64,000 nt of DNA, taken from Candidatus Fimivivens faecavium (GTDB lineage: Bacteria > Bacillota > Clostridia > Oscillospirales > Ruminococcaceae). The first letter of the stretch is position 1; every line of letters starts with the position of its first letter. Shown here in pieces: positions 1-8,151 of the stretch. The translations under genes and the position numbers were made by a program. A model generated the notes under the pieces. It did not search any database and was not told where the DNA came from. It was given only the letters and a program-made list of their open reading frames with translations. The stretch spans positions 27,250-91,249 of the forward strand of contig DVKH01000025.1 of NCBI GenBank assembly GCA_018716105.1, in the 5' to 3' direction.

Positions 1-1
1 A

Positions 2-283
2 GCGGTTCGCGCCGCAGCGTCCGGGACTGTTACACTTGTGAAGTACAGCAGCGTTGGCTACGGCCGGCATGTGATGATCGACCACGGCGGCGGGGTCCAG
101 ACCCTTTACGGTCACAACAGCGAAATTTATGTGCAGGTTGGCGACTGGGTTGAACAGGGCCAGTTGATTGCGGCGGTCGGCAGAACCGGGCGTGCCACAG
201 GAAATCATTGTCATTTCGAAATACGGATCAACGGCAAATATATGGATCCCTCCAAGTATATCGGGACCGTTTATCCCTATTAA
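2..283 (+). CDS. M23-family peptidase, C-terminal part (5' end outside window)
   Basis: The frame is open from the first bases of the window, so this is the C-terminal 93 residues or so of a longer protein. It shows the LytM/M23 core: a GYGRHVMIDHGGG stretch, the strand with LYGH, and the HxH zinc ligand pair in GNHCHFEI, followed by a short DPSKYI tail typical of the end of these domains. M23 enzymes are zinc endopeptidases that cut peptidoglycan cross-links outside the membrane; in spore formers some members act on the forespore envelope. The upstream part, including any signal peptide, coiled coil or LysM module, cannot be seen. A rho-independent terminator follows at once, so it is the last gene of its transcript. 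Confidence 0.85.
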   Translation, partial: AVRAAASGTVTLVKYSSVGYGRHVMIDHGGGVQTLYGHNSEIYVQVGDWVEQGQLIAAVGRTGRATGNHCHFEIRINGKYMDPSKYIGTVYPY

Positions 284-290
284 GCGCATC

Positions 291-326
291 AAACAGAACC
301 CGCGCAATGCGGGTTCTGTTTTTTTG
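291..326 (+). terminator. Rho-independent terminator after the M23 gene
   Basis: A 12-bp inverted repeat AACAGAACCCGC / GCGGGTTCTGTT with a five-base loop runs directly into a T tract. It lies 8 bases after the stop codon. Confidence 0.9.
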
Positions 327-401
327 CCGAGTGTCAGCAGTGCGATTGAAGCAAGTGGAAAAAATTTACAAAATTATGGCTTGCTTGAGACTGGCGGTAC
401 A

Positions 402-430
402 TTGACTTTTTGGAAGAAAAACGGTACAAT
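402..430 (+). promoter_or_regulatory. Probable sigma-A promoter of murA
   Basis: TTGACT and TACAAT are separated by 17 bases and lie about 95 bases upstream of the murA start. A second TACAAT box at 483-488 has no convincing -35 partner. Confidence 0.6.
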
Positions 431-524
431 AAACTTCAGCAAATTTTAAGCGGAGAAGATGAAATAAACTTCGGTTTCGAGGTACAATAGATGCAGAAAT
501 CAAATGAAGAAAGGGAGTAACGCC

Positions 525-1808
525 TTGGAAAAATATCTCATCAGAGGCGGCGCGCCTCTGAGCGGAGAGATCACAATCAGCGGCGCAAAGAACGCTGCTG
601 TCGCGATACTTCCCGCAACGGTTCTCGCAAGAGGATGCTGCGTGATAGAAAATGTTCCCTGCATCAGCGACGTCACAGTGCTTCTTGGGATCCTTCGAAA
701 TCTCGGAGCCAAGACCAGGTATCTTTCGGCCAATACCGTCGAGATCGACACCGCCGAGCTTGACTCCACTGTTGTCCCATACGAAATGGCGCGCGCCATG
801 CGCGCTTCCTATTATTTCCTCGGCTCGCTCCTCGGGCGCTGTTCCGAAGCGAGCGTTTCCATGCCGGGCGGGTGTGATTTCGGCGTCCGGCCGATCGATC
901 AGCATATCAAGGGCTTCAAGGCGCTTGGGGCGGAGGTTTCCATCGACGGCGGCATGATCAACGCCAGCGTCGAGCGGATGGTCGGCTGCCACATCCATTT
1001 CGATGTGGTTTCGGTTGGCGCAACGGTCAATGTGATGATGGCGGCGGTCCGTGCAAAGGGGATCACGATCCTCGAGAACGCGGCGAAGGAACCGCATATC
1101 GTCGACCTCGCAAACTTTCTCAACTCGATGGGTGCGGACATCCGGGGCGCGGGCACCGACGTGATCAAAATTCACGGGGTCGACGTCCTGCATCCGAGCA
1201 CCTATTCCATCATCCCCGACCAGATCGAGGCCGGTACCTATATGGTGCTCGCCGCCGCGACCAGAAGCGATCTTCTAATTAAAAACGTGATTCCAAAACA
1301 TCTGGAGTCGATTGCGGACAAGCTTCTCGCCGCGGGGGCCCAACTCGAGGAATTCGACGATTCGATCCGGGTGGTCGGAAAAGAAAAGATAGAGCGCGTG
1401 AATGTCAAAACCCTTCCGCATCCCGGCTTCCCGACCGATATGCAGTCGCAGATCAGCGCGATGCTGACTATGGCGGAGGGGACGAGCATCGTCACCGAGA
1501 GCGTTTGGGACGGCCGCTTTAAATATGTCGACGAGCTAAAGCGCATGGGTGCGAACATCCAGGTCGACGGAAAGATGGCGGTCATCGAAGGGGTGCCCTC
1601 TCTCAAGGGCGCGCCGGTCAAAGCGACCGATCTACGCGCGGGCGCCGCGCTGGTAATCGCGGGCCTGATGGCGGAGGGCGTGACTGAAATCGAGGGCATC
1701 GAATATATTGAGCGCGGCTATGAGAGGATCGTCGAAAAGCTGCTTGGAATCGGCGCGGATATCCAGCGGATCACGATTCCGGAGCCGGCTGTGCCGAAAG
1801 CGCTTTAA
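525..1808 (+). CDS. murA: UDP-N-acetylglucosamine 1-carboxyvinyltransferase (MurA)
   Basis: MurA transfers enolpyruvate from PEP to UDP-GlcNAc, the first committed cytoplasmic step of peptidoglycan synthesis. The protein has the EPSP-synthase-like fold: the N-terminal EKYLIRGG and SGAKNA motifs are present, and the catalytic, fosfomycin-target cysteine sits in MPGGCDFGVRPIDQHIKG at about residue 117. A C-terminal RAGAALVIAGL segment is also typical. I chose the TTG at 525 because an AAAGGGAG ribosome site lies 7 bases upstream and the protein then begins MEKYLIRGG as in family members. An in-frame ATG at 504 would add 7 residues and has no clear ribosome site. Length 427 aa is normal. Clostridia often carry two MurA paralogues, so this may not be the only copy. 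Confidence 0.95.
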   Translation: MEKYLIRGGAPLSGEITISGAKNAAVAILPATVLARGCCVIENVPCISDVTVLLGILRNLGAKTRYLSANTVEIDTAELDSTVVPYEMARAMRASYYFLGSLLGRCSEASVSMPGGCDFGVRPIDQHIKGFKALGAEVSIDGGMINASVERMVGCHIHFDVVSVGATVNVMMAAVRAKGITILENAAKEPHIVDLANFLNSMGADIRGAGTDVIKIHGVDVLHPSTYSIIPDQIEAGTYMVLAAATRSDLLIKNVIPKHLESIADKLLAAGAQLEEFDDSIRVVGKEKIERVNVKTLPHPGFPTDMQSQISAMLTMAEGTSIVTESVWDGRFKYVDELKRMGANIQVDGKMAVIEGVPSLKGAPVKATDLRAGAALVIAGLMAEGVTEIEGIEYIERGYERIVEKLLGIGADIQRITIPEPAVPKAL

Positions 1809-1890
1809 AAATCAACGCGGTAATTGGGGCGGGCGCGGCCGTTTGTGCCGCAGCCGGCCTTTTTGTTTGGCGTCAGATCGGAGTGGTTTC

Positions 1891-2682
1891 ATGGCTAAGT
1901 TTTCTTCGCTGTTCAGTTCCAGTTCGGGGAACAGTACATATCTCTCCTGTTCGTCGGGTTCGCTCCTGGTGGACGCGGGGGTCAGTTTCCGGAAGATTTC
2001 GGCGGCCCTGCGAGGGCTCGGGACCGAGCCGGATGAAATCGAGGCGGTTCTTCTGACACATGAACACATCGACCACATCCGCGGGCTGAGGGCTTTCGTG
2101 AAGAACACGGGCGCGGCGGTCTACGCGACGGCAAGCGTCCTCGAATATTTAACCGCACACGACCATGTGCCGCCGCAGGCGAGGCTGTTCCCGGTGGACG
2201 GCCGTCCGTTTGCCGTGGCGGGGATGGAGGTACGGGCGTTTCGCACGCCGCACGACAGCGTGGGAAGCGTCGGTTACCGGTTCCACACGCCGGACGACCA
2301 CCAAATCGCGGTGGCGACCGACATCGGGCGGGTGACGGAAGAGGTCCGCCGCGGGATCGAGGGGTGCGAGCTGGTGATGATTGAATCGAACTACGACGAG
2401 GCGATGCTCCGGAACGGCCCCTATCCCTATTATCTCAAGGCGCGGATCCGCTCTGGCGACGGGCATCTGTCCAATCCGGACTGCGCTGAGGAAGTTGCGA
2501 GGCTTGCGCAGTGCGGCAGCGCGCGCTTTGTGCTCGCGCATCTGAGCCGGGAGAACAACCGGCCCGAGATCGCGGGGGGACAGATTGAACAGCGGCTCAC
2601 ATCACTCGGCCTTCGGCCGGGGATCGACTATGAGCTGACCGTCTCCGGGCCCGAGGGGATCGGGCGGTTGATCCGCATCTGA
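1891..2682 (+). CDS. walJ: WalJ/YycJ-type metallo-beta-lactamase-fold protein
   Basis: A 263-aa metallo-beta-lactamase-fold protein with the metal-binding signature LTHEHIDHI near residue 56 and further ligands in FRTPHDSVGSVGY and VLAHLSRENN. It starts MAKFSSLFSSSSGNSTYL, a block characteristic of the YycJ/WalJ/VicX branch. Family members are cytoplasmic nucleases or hydrolases linked to cell-wall and DNA homeostasis; the exact substrate is uncertain. The frame continues upstream to 1708 inside murA, so I took the ATG at 1891 with a GGAG 7 bases before it. It lies 15 bases ahead of rlmH, the order often seen in Firmicutes, although the walRK two-component genes are not here. Confidence 0.85.
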   Translation: MAKFSSLFSSSSGNSTYLSCSSGSLLVDAGVSFRKISAALRGLGTEPDEIEAVLLTHEHIDHIRGLRAFVKNTGAAVYATASVLEYLTAHDHVPPQARLFPVDGRPFAVAGMEVRAFRTPHDSVGSVGYRFHTPDDHQIAVATDIGRVTEEVRRGIEGCELVMIESNYDEAMLRNGPYPYYLKARIRSGDGHLSNPDCAEEVARLAQCGSARFVLAHLSRENNRPEIAGGQIEQRLTSLGLRPGIDYELTVSGPEGIGRLIRI

Positions 2683-2697
2683 AGGGGGCGCGAGGGG

Positions 2698-3177
2698 ATG
2701 CTGAACGTCAGATTGATCGCGGTGGGGAAGCTGAGGGAACGCTATCTTGCCGAGGGGTGCGCCGAATATCAAAAGCGGCTGGGCGCTTTCTGCCGGTTGG
2801 AGCTGGTGGAACTGCCGGAGGCGCGTCTCGCAGAAAAGCCCTCCGAGGCCCAGATCGAGGCCGCGCTTTCAAAGGAAGCCGAACAGGTTTTGGAGCGGGC
2901 GAAAGGGAGTTATCTGATCGCGCTCTGCGTCGAGGGGAGGGCGATGCCGTCAAAGGCCCTGTCCGAGCGGCTTTCAAAGCTTGCGGTGGACGGGATCAGC
3001 GCGGTGAGCTTTGTGATTGGAAGCTCCTTCGGGCTTTCGCCCAGGGTGAAGGCGGCGGCCGACCTGTGTCTTTCGATGTCAGAGATGACCTTCCCGCACC
3101 AGTTAATGCGGCTGATGCTGCTTGAACAGCTCTACCGGGCTTTTTCAATTACCGCGGGCGGAAAGTATCATAAATAA
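2698..3177 (+). CDS. rlmH: 23S rRNA (pseudouridine1915-N3)-methyltransferase RlmH
   Basis: RlmH is a SPOUT-class methyltransferase that uses S-adenosylmethionine to methylate pseudouridine 1915 in helix 69 of 23S rRNA on assembled ribosomes. The 159-aa length is standard. The trefoil-knot cofactor site is visible as FVIGSSFGLSP followed by LSMSEMTFPHQLMRLMLLEQ, and the C-terminus ends in the conserved YRAFSI..GGKYHK motif needed for activity. It is co-directional with walJ and probably co-transcribed. A strong hairpin terminator overlaps its stop codon and may also serve the convergent bactofilin gene. Confidence 0.97.
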   Translation: MLNVRLIAVGKLRERYLAEGCAEYQKRLGAFCRLELVELPEARLAEKPSEAQIEAALSKEAEQVLERAKGSYLIALCVEGRAMPSKALSERLSKLAVDGISAVSFVIGSSFGLSPRVKAAADLCLSMSEMTFPHQLMRLMLLEQLYRAFSITAGGKYHK

Positions 3178-3214
3178 AACCGTCCGGGCCGTCAAAGGCC
3201 CCGGACGGTTTTTA
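3176..3214. terminator. Bidirectional terminator between rlmH and the bactofilin gene
   Basis: AAAACCGTCCGGGCC and GGCCCCGGACGGTTTTT pair around a short loop, with A tract on one side and T tract on the other, which suits termination from both convergent genes. Confidence 0.85.
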
Positions 3215-3224
3215 GAAAAAGGAT

Positions 3225-3803
3225 TCATGCTTCGATTGGAAGGACGGGAGCTTGGATCGGGGGTTCCTCCGGCGTATCCAGCGCGGCGAGAACGTCGTCC
3301 ATGCCTTTCTTCATCTGGATGCTGCCGTTGAGTACGCAGCCGTCCTGAGTCCGCAGCACCTGGGTCACGACGTCTCCGCATATTTCGCCGCGATCGCCTA
3401 CAAACAGCTCGTGAACCGAGAGGTTGCCGGCAATCGAAGCGTTTGCTTCAATCCGGACCTGGCGCGCCGTAACATCGCCTTCGATCACGCCGCCATCGGA
3501 CAGGACGACGCCGAGGCCGGTCTTTACCGGGCCGGAAACCCTTCCGCCCCGGATGGTGAGGCTTTCACATTCGACGCTGCCGGTGACGCAGCCGTTGTTG
3601 ATGAGGACCGTGGATTTTGAGGCTACATTTCCGTTGACGCTTCCATAGATCTCAAGCGGCTCGTCCAGAGAGACGTCCCCGCTGACGGCCATGCTCGCGG
3701 AAATCAGCGCCGCGCGCTCGGCGGCAGCCGGAATTTGCCTGGGTTCCTCTGCTCTGAGGGGTTCCGGTTCAAAATTTCGTTTGTTTCCCGATAATAATCC
3801 CAT
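3225..3803 (-). CDS. Bactofilin family (polymer-forming) protein
   Basis: A 192-aa protein whose middle, about residues 33-150, is a run of short beta-strand repeats (for example SGDVSLDEPLEIYGSVNGN, then GCVTGSVECESLTIRGG), the right-handed beta-helix pattern of the bactofilin/DUF583 family. Bactofilins polymerise without nucleotide and act as membrane-associated scaffolds for cell-wall enzymes. The flanks are polar and proline-rich, as is usual for the disordered tails. It is monocistronic, with its own promoter at 3888-3917. An M23 peptidase lies about 3 kb upstream on the other strand. Bactofilin and M23 genes are often neighbours, but I cannot show a functional link here. Confidence 0.85.
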   Translation of the reverse strand: MGLLSGNKRNFEPEPLRAEEPRQIPAAAERAALISASMAVSGDVSLDEPLEIYGSVNGNVASKSTVLINNGCVTGSVECESLTIRGGRVSGPVKTGLGVVLSDGGVIEGDVTARQVRIEANASIAGNLSVHELFVGDRGEICGDVVTQVLRTQDGCVLNGSIQMKKGMDDVLAALDTPEEPPIQAPVLPIEA

Positions 3804-3887
3804 GAATGCAGCTTCCTTTCTGCGCCTTTAGGAGAATTTTATCCCGAATCGGGCCGGGGGCGGCGCGTTCCAAATAAATGTAAATAG

Positions 3888-3917
3888 AGTATAACATAAA
3901 ACTGGATTTGCTTGCAA
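3888..3917 (-). promoter_or_regulatory. Promoter of the bactofilin gene
   Basis: On the reverse strand TTGCAA and TATACT are 18 bases apart, about 85 bases upstream of the bactofilin start. It lies just upstream of tex on the other strand. Confidence 0.5.
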
Positions 3918-3960
3918 AGTGCCTATTTTACTTCGCTGCAAATTCCGTAAGGAAAGGCGG

Positions 3961-6126
3961 ATGATCCCTGTGGACTTGATGAAACAGCTTTCGGCGGAGC
4001 TTGGGCTGCGGCTCTCACAGGTTGAGAGCGCGGTTGGGCTGATCGACGAGGGGAACACCATCCCGTTTATCGCACGCTATCGAAAGGAAGCGACCGGCTC
4101 TCTCAACGACACCCAGCTCCGGGACCTCTCAGAGCGGCTTGAGTACCTGCGGTCGCTGGAAAAGCGGAAGGCCGAGGTCATCGAGGCGGTCCGCGGCCTC
4201 GAAAAGCTGACGCCGGAACTTGAGGCCGGCATTCTGGCGGCGGAGACCCTTGCGCGGGTGGAGGACCTCTACCGGCCTTATAAGCAGAAGCGCCGCACAA
4301 GGGCTTCCGCCGCGCGGGAGAAGGGCCTTGAACCGCTCGCCCTGCGTTTTTTGGAGCAGGCCGGCGCGGCGCTTCCGGAAGCGCTTGCCGCTCCGTTCGT
4401 CAATGCGGAACACGGCGTCGATACAGCCGAAGACGCAGTTGCGGGCGCGAGAGATATCATCGCCGAGATGATTTCCGACGACGCCGAAATCCGGGGAGAG
4501 CTACGGGAGCGAATGCTTCGGACCGCGGTCCTCAAAACCTCTTCCGAAGAAACCGAAGGGGTTTACGCAATGTACTGCGACTACGCCGAGGCAGTGGCGA
4601 AGATCCCGGGGCACCGGATCCTCGCCGTCGACCGGGGGGAGCGGGAAGGCGTCCTGAAGGCGAGTTTAGAAACCGAACGGGAAGCGGAAATCTCGGTCCT
4701 GCGCCGGAGGGTGCTGAAAAAGGGGTTTTCGCCGTCGATCGACGTGGTTCGGGCGGCGGCCGAGGACGCGCTTGACCGCCTGATCCGGCCGAGCCTTGAA
4801 CGGGAGGTGCGGGCCTGCCTCACCGAGCGGGCGCAGGAACAGGCGATCAAGGTGTTCGCCCTCAACCTCCGGCCGCTGCTGATGCAGCCGCCGGTCCGGG
4901 GAAAGGTTGCGCTCGGGCTCGATCCGGCCTATCGGACCGGCTGTAAGATCGCGGTGGTGGATGCGACCGGGCGCGTGCTCGACACCGCTGTCGTCTATCC
5001 GACCCCGCCGCAGAACAAAACCGAAGAGGCGAAGGCGAAACTCAAAGCGCTGATTGAGATGCACGATGTTTCGGTGATCGCGATTGGAAACGGCACCGCC
5101 TCGAAGGAATCGGAGATCTTTGTCGCGGGTCTCATCCGGGAGCTGGACAGGCCCGTCTCGTATATGATGGTGAGCGAGGCGGGGGCTTCGGTCTACTCGG
5201 CCTCAAAGCTCGCGGCGGAGGAGTTCCCACAATACGACGTTTCGCTCCGAAGCGCGGTATCGATCGCGCGAAGGCTTCAGGATCCGCTCGCCGAGCTGGT
5301 CAAGATCGATCCGAAATCGATCGGCGTGGGGCAGTATCAGCACGATATGCCGCAGAACAAGCTTGGCTCCGCGCTCGGCGGCGTGGTTGAGGACTGTGTG
5401 AACACTGTTGGCGTGGATCTCAACACCGCTTCGTTTTCTTTGCTGGCCTATGTTGCCGGGATTGGAAACGCGCTGGCGAAGAACATCGTAGCATATCGCG
5501 AGGAGAACGGCGCCTTTCCGACGAGAAAAGCGCTGATGGAGGTTCCAAAGCTCGGGAAAAAGGCGTTCCAGCAGGCGGCGGGCTTTCTGCGCATCCCGGA
5601 GGGCGAAAACCCGCTCGACAACACCGCCGTCCATCCGGAGAGCTATGCCGCGGCGAAAAAGCTGCTGAAACTGTTTGGGCTTACCGAGGACGACGTGAAG
5701 CATGGAGCGCTTGGGGACCTTCGGGGCCGCCTGGCTGAATACGGTTTGCAGCGCGCCGCGGATGAGATTGGGATCGGCGTGCCAACGCTGGAGGATATGG
5801 TTGAGGAGCTTCTTAAGCCCGGCCGCGACCCGCGCGACAGCCTGCCGCCGCCGATGCTCCGAACCGACGTGATGGGGATGGAGGATCTGAAGCCCGGGAT
5901 GATCTTTGAGGGGACGGTCCGGAACGTGGTCGATTTTGGCGCGTTTGTGGACATCGGCGTCCATCAGGACGGCCTGGTGCACATCTCCCGCATCTGCAAT
6001 CGCTTCATCCGCCATCCGTCCGAGGCGGTCCGAGTCGGGGATATCGTGACTGTGCAGGTTCTGGAGGTCGACCGGAAGCGAAAGCGAATTTCGCTGACCA
6101 TGCGCGGCCTTTCGAACGAGAGATAA
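3961..6126 (+). CDS. tex: Tex-family S1 RNA-binding protein
   Basis: A 721-aa Tex protein, a nucleic-acid-binding factor associated with transcription complexes and toxin or stress gene expression in several bacteria. Domains in order are: Tex N-terminal helical region with IPFIARYRKEATGSL near residue 32; the YqgF/RNase H-like domain from about residue 314 (GLDPAYRTGCKIAVVD); the helix-hairpin-helix segment near 485 to 560 (TASFSLLAYVAGIG and FPTRKALMEVPKLG); and a C-terminal S1 domain from about 646 (GMIFEGTVRNVVDFGAFVDIG). The ATG at 3961 follows a GGAAAGG ribosome site; the frame is open 42 bases further upstream without one. A strong terminator follows. Confidence 0.95.
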   Translation: MIPVDLMKQLSAELGLRLSQVESAVGLIDEGNTIPFIARYRKEATGSLNDTQLRDLSERLEYLRSLEKRKAEVIEAVRGLEKLTPELEAGILAAETLARVEDLYRPYKQKRRTRASAAREKGLEPLALRFLEQAGAALPEALAAPFVNAEHGVDTAEDAVAGARDIIAEMISDDAEIRGELRERMLRTAVLKTSSEETEGVYAMYCDYAEAVAKIPGHRILAVDRGEREGVLKASLETEREAEISVLRRRVLKKGFSPSIDVVRAAAEDALDRLIRPSLEREVRACLTERAQEQAIKVFALNLRPLLMQPPVRGKVALGLDPAYRTGCKIAVVDATGRVLDTAVVYPTPPQNKTEEAKAKLKALIEMHDVSVIAIGNGTASKESEIFVAGLIRELDRPVSYMMVSEAGASVYSASKLAAEEFPQYDVSLRSAVSIARRLQDPLAELVKIDPKSIGVGQYQHDMPQNKLGSALGGVVEDCVNTVGVDLNTASFSLLAYVAGIGNALAKNIVAYREENGAFPTRKALMEVPKLGKKAFQQAAGFLRIPEGENPLDNTAVHPESYAAAKKLLKLFGLTEDDVKHGALGDLRGRLAEYGLQRAADEIGIGVPTLEDMVEELLKPGRDPRDSLPPPMLRTDVMGMEDLKPGMIFEGTVRNVVDFGAFVDIGVHQDGLVHISRICNRFIRHPSEAVRVGDIVTVQVLEVDRKRKRISLTMRGLSNER

Positions 6127-6165
6127 GGGGAACCGCCCGGTTGAAACCGGGCGGTTCCCCTTATT
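6127..6165. terminator. Terminator after tex
   Basis: GGGGAACCGCCCGGTT and its complement form a 15-16 bp stem with a short GAAA-type loop, followed by TTATTTT. The stop codon of a possible reverse-strand small ORF lies in its trailing T-rich end. Confidence 0.9.
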
Positions 6166-6295
6166 TTGAGGTTGTGCCTGTGCCGGCCGCGCCAATGTGC
6201 GGGTTGATCTTGCCGCCGCAGGTCCGGCACATAATCTTTCCGAACAGAACGCCCACAGCCGCGCCAGCCGAGAAGGCGGCCAGGCCCAGGTGCAG
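6161..6295 (-). CDS. Possible small membrane protein with one CxxC motif
   Basis: A 44-codon reverse-strand frame ends in the tex terminator. It encodes a hydrophobic, small-residue-rich helix (LGLAAFSAGAAVGVLFGKIM) followed by CRTCGGKINPHIGAAG and a short polar tail. This is the layout of a single-span membrane peptide with a zinc-knuckle-like CxxC. There is no ATG, GTG or TTG at the upstream end; a CTG at 6293-6295 lies 5 bases after an AAAGGG. An ATG at 6321-6323 is one base out of frame, so the true gene could be frameshifted in the region 6297-6310. It would be downstream of the CoA-transferase on the same strand. I do not recognise a family. Confidence 0.3.
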   Translation of the reverse strand: MHLGLAAFSAGAAVGVLFGKIMCRTCGGKINPHIGAAGTGTTSK

Positions 6296-6369
6296 TTGGA
6301 CCCTTTAAATTACGCGGATTCAAAGCGGCAAGCGGTCAGAAACCAAAGGAACAGCGGTGCGGCGGGTTG

Positions 6370-7557
6370 TTACACCGCGCCGACCTCCTTAAGATGGGCA
6401 ATTTCCTCAGGGGTTTTTCCGAGAAATCCGGAGAGGATTTCATCGGTGTGCTGGCCGAGCGTCGGCGCGGGCAGCTCGATTTCCCCGGGCGTCCCACTCA
6501 TCTTGATCGCGACGCCGGGGATTTTGGTTGCCCCGGCGACCGGGTGTTCCACTTCGGCGATCATATCGCGCGCGAGGACCTGCGGGTTTTTCAATACCAT
6601 TTCAATGTTGTTGATTGGGGATTCAGGCACGCCGCACTTGTCAAGCGCATCCTGCCATTCGGCCGTAGTCTTCTTCAGCATAGCCTCGGCGATGAACGGG
6701 CGCAACTCGTCGTAGTTATCAATTCTCTTCGGGTTTGTGTTGAACCGCTCGTCCTCTATAAGCTCCGGAAGGCCGATTTCGTTGCAGAACTTGGCCCAGA
6801 GGCTGTCGTTGCCGACGGCGACCATGATGATGCCGTCCGCGGTGTCAAAGGTTTCGAACGGGACGATCGAGGGGTGCCGGTTGCCCTGCGGCTTTGGGGA
6901 AACGCCGGTCACGAAATAACGCGAAATCGCGTTTTCAAGGATTGCAATCTGGCAATCGAGCATGGCGACGTCGACCTTCTGGCCTTCGCCGGTGTCTTTC
7001 TTGTGGCAGACCGCGGCGAGGATGCCGATCGCGCAGAACAGGCCCGCGGTGATATCGCCGATCGAGGAGCCGACACGGACGGGAGGCCCGCCGGCAGGAC
7101 CGGTGATGCTCATGATGCCGCCCATCGCCTGCACGACCGCGTCATAGGCTGCGCGTTTTGAATAGGGGCCGGTGTGGCCGAAACCGGAAGCGGCCGCGTA
7201 GATGATCGAGGGGTTGATCTCTTTGAGGGCCTCATAGCCAATGCCGAGTTTTTCCATCGTTCCGGGACGGAAATTTTCAACGACGACATCGGCCTTTTTG
7301 ACCATTTCCTTGAACGTCTCGATGGCTTCGGGATTTTTAAGGTTCATGGTGATGCTCTTTTTGTTTCGGTTGATGCTCATGAAATAGGCGCTCTCGCCGT
7401 TGACATAGGGGCCGAACTGCCGGCTGTCGTCGCCGTGGCCGACGGCCTCAATCTTGATGATGTCCGCGCCCATGTCGCCAAGGAGCATCGTAGCGTAGGG
7501 TCCTGCCAGAACCCGGGTGAGGTCGAGTACACGAAGTCCTTCCAATGCTTTGCTCAT
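6370..7557 (-). CDS. Class III (CaiB/BaiF-type) acyl-CoA transferase
   Basis: A 395-aa family III CoA-transferase, which moves CoA between an acyl-CoA donor and a carboxylic acid through an enzyme-bound anhydride. The conserved start LEGLRVLDLTRVLAGPYATM, ADIIKIE and VVENFRPGTMEKLG are present. The catalytic aspartate is in AAYDAVVQAMGG at residue 139. The acid substrate cannot be read from sequence; carnitine, oxalate, succinate and aromatic acids are all used by relatives. The start ATG is preceded by GGAG at 9 bases. The gene is divergent from an FCD-type GntR regulator, and its promoter carries two regulator-like palindromes, so it is probably an inducible catabolic gene. No acyl-CoA synthetase or dehydrogenase is adjacent. 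Confidence 0.92.
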   Translation of the reverse strand: MSKALEGLRVLDLTRVLAGPYATMLLGDMGADIIKIEAVGHGDDSRQFGPYVNGESAYFMSINRNKKSITMNLKNPEAIETFKEMVKKADVVVENFRPGTMEKLGIGYEALKEINPSIIYAAASGFGHTGPYSKRAAYDAVVQAMGGIMSITGPAGGPPVRVGSSIGDITAGLFCAIGILAAVCHKKDTGEGQKVDVAMLDCQIAILENAISRYFVTGVSPKPQGNRHPSIVPFETFDTADGIIMVAVGNDSLWAKFCNEIGLPELIEDERFNTNPKRIDNYDELRPFIAEAMLKKTTAEWQDALDKCGVPESPINNIEMVLKNPQVLARDMIAEVEHPVAGATKIPGVAIKMSGTPGEIELPAPTLGQHTDEILSGFLGKTPEEIAHLKEVGAV

Positions 7558-7826
7558 ATGGTTTTACTCCAATCCGCCGCTTTGCGGCAATATTTATCAA
7601 CAGTATTTCTCTGCAGCGATCGGAACATGCGGCGCCCGGCTGCAGAAAATTCCCGGCTGCGGGTCATTGCGAGTGAAAAAGGAGGACGGGGCTTTGCGCT
7701 GATTATGGGCGGCGGAAGCGCCGCAGAACCCGCCGGCTGTCGGGCCGGGAAGCCCTGGCCGATGCAGTTTTCACGGCGGGTTGATCCCGGCTGGTTGAAG
7801 GATTCCACGGGGCTTCTTTCAAGATC

Positions 7827-7867
7827 GGTATACCAAAATTATAGATTCGGTATACCGATGATGTCAA
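7827..7867 (-). promoter_or_regulatory. Consensus promoter of the CoA-transferase gene with two GGTATACC operators
   Basis: Reading the reverse strand, a perfect TTGACA (7867-7862) and a perfect TATAAT (7843-7838) are 18 bases apart. One palindrome, TCGGTATACCGA (7847-7858), fills the spacer; a second GGTATACC (7827-7834) covers the expected start point. Their centres are 22 bp apart, two helical turns. GGTATACC-type palindromes are typical FCD-GntR operators, and such a regulator is encoded next door. The predicted transcript leader is about 270 bases long. Confidence 0.75.
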
Positions 7868-8151
7868 TAGCGGAATATAATTTCTACCAATTCAACTACT
7901 TAAATACAATAAAATTGTAGGAAACGCTATATTTCGCAGTTTTGTTTGTGGATTAAATGAACGTCAAGATGAAAATTGATCGGCGGAAGGGGGCGTTTGG
8001 AATTTGAATTATTTGTAAATGGTATGCATGTATAACCGCTTTTGTGACATGTTTTAACTGCAAATCCCGAAAAACCAGTCTCAAAGGTTCTTCCTTTTTT
8101 TCTGTAAATCCGATATAATAACATTACGACAGTGTGAAGCGGGTGAGTAAT

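Noticed and set aside
1837..1864. Terminator between murA and walJ
   Set aside because: Only a 5-bp GGCCG/CGGCC stem with a long loop precedes the T run; too weak to call, and the genes look co-transcribed.
5203..6195. Reverse-strand frame of 330 codons inside tex
   Set aside because: It is a shadow of a complete, motif-verified Tex gene, and its composition is skewed as expected for a GC-rich antisense frame.
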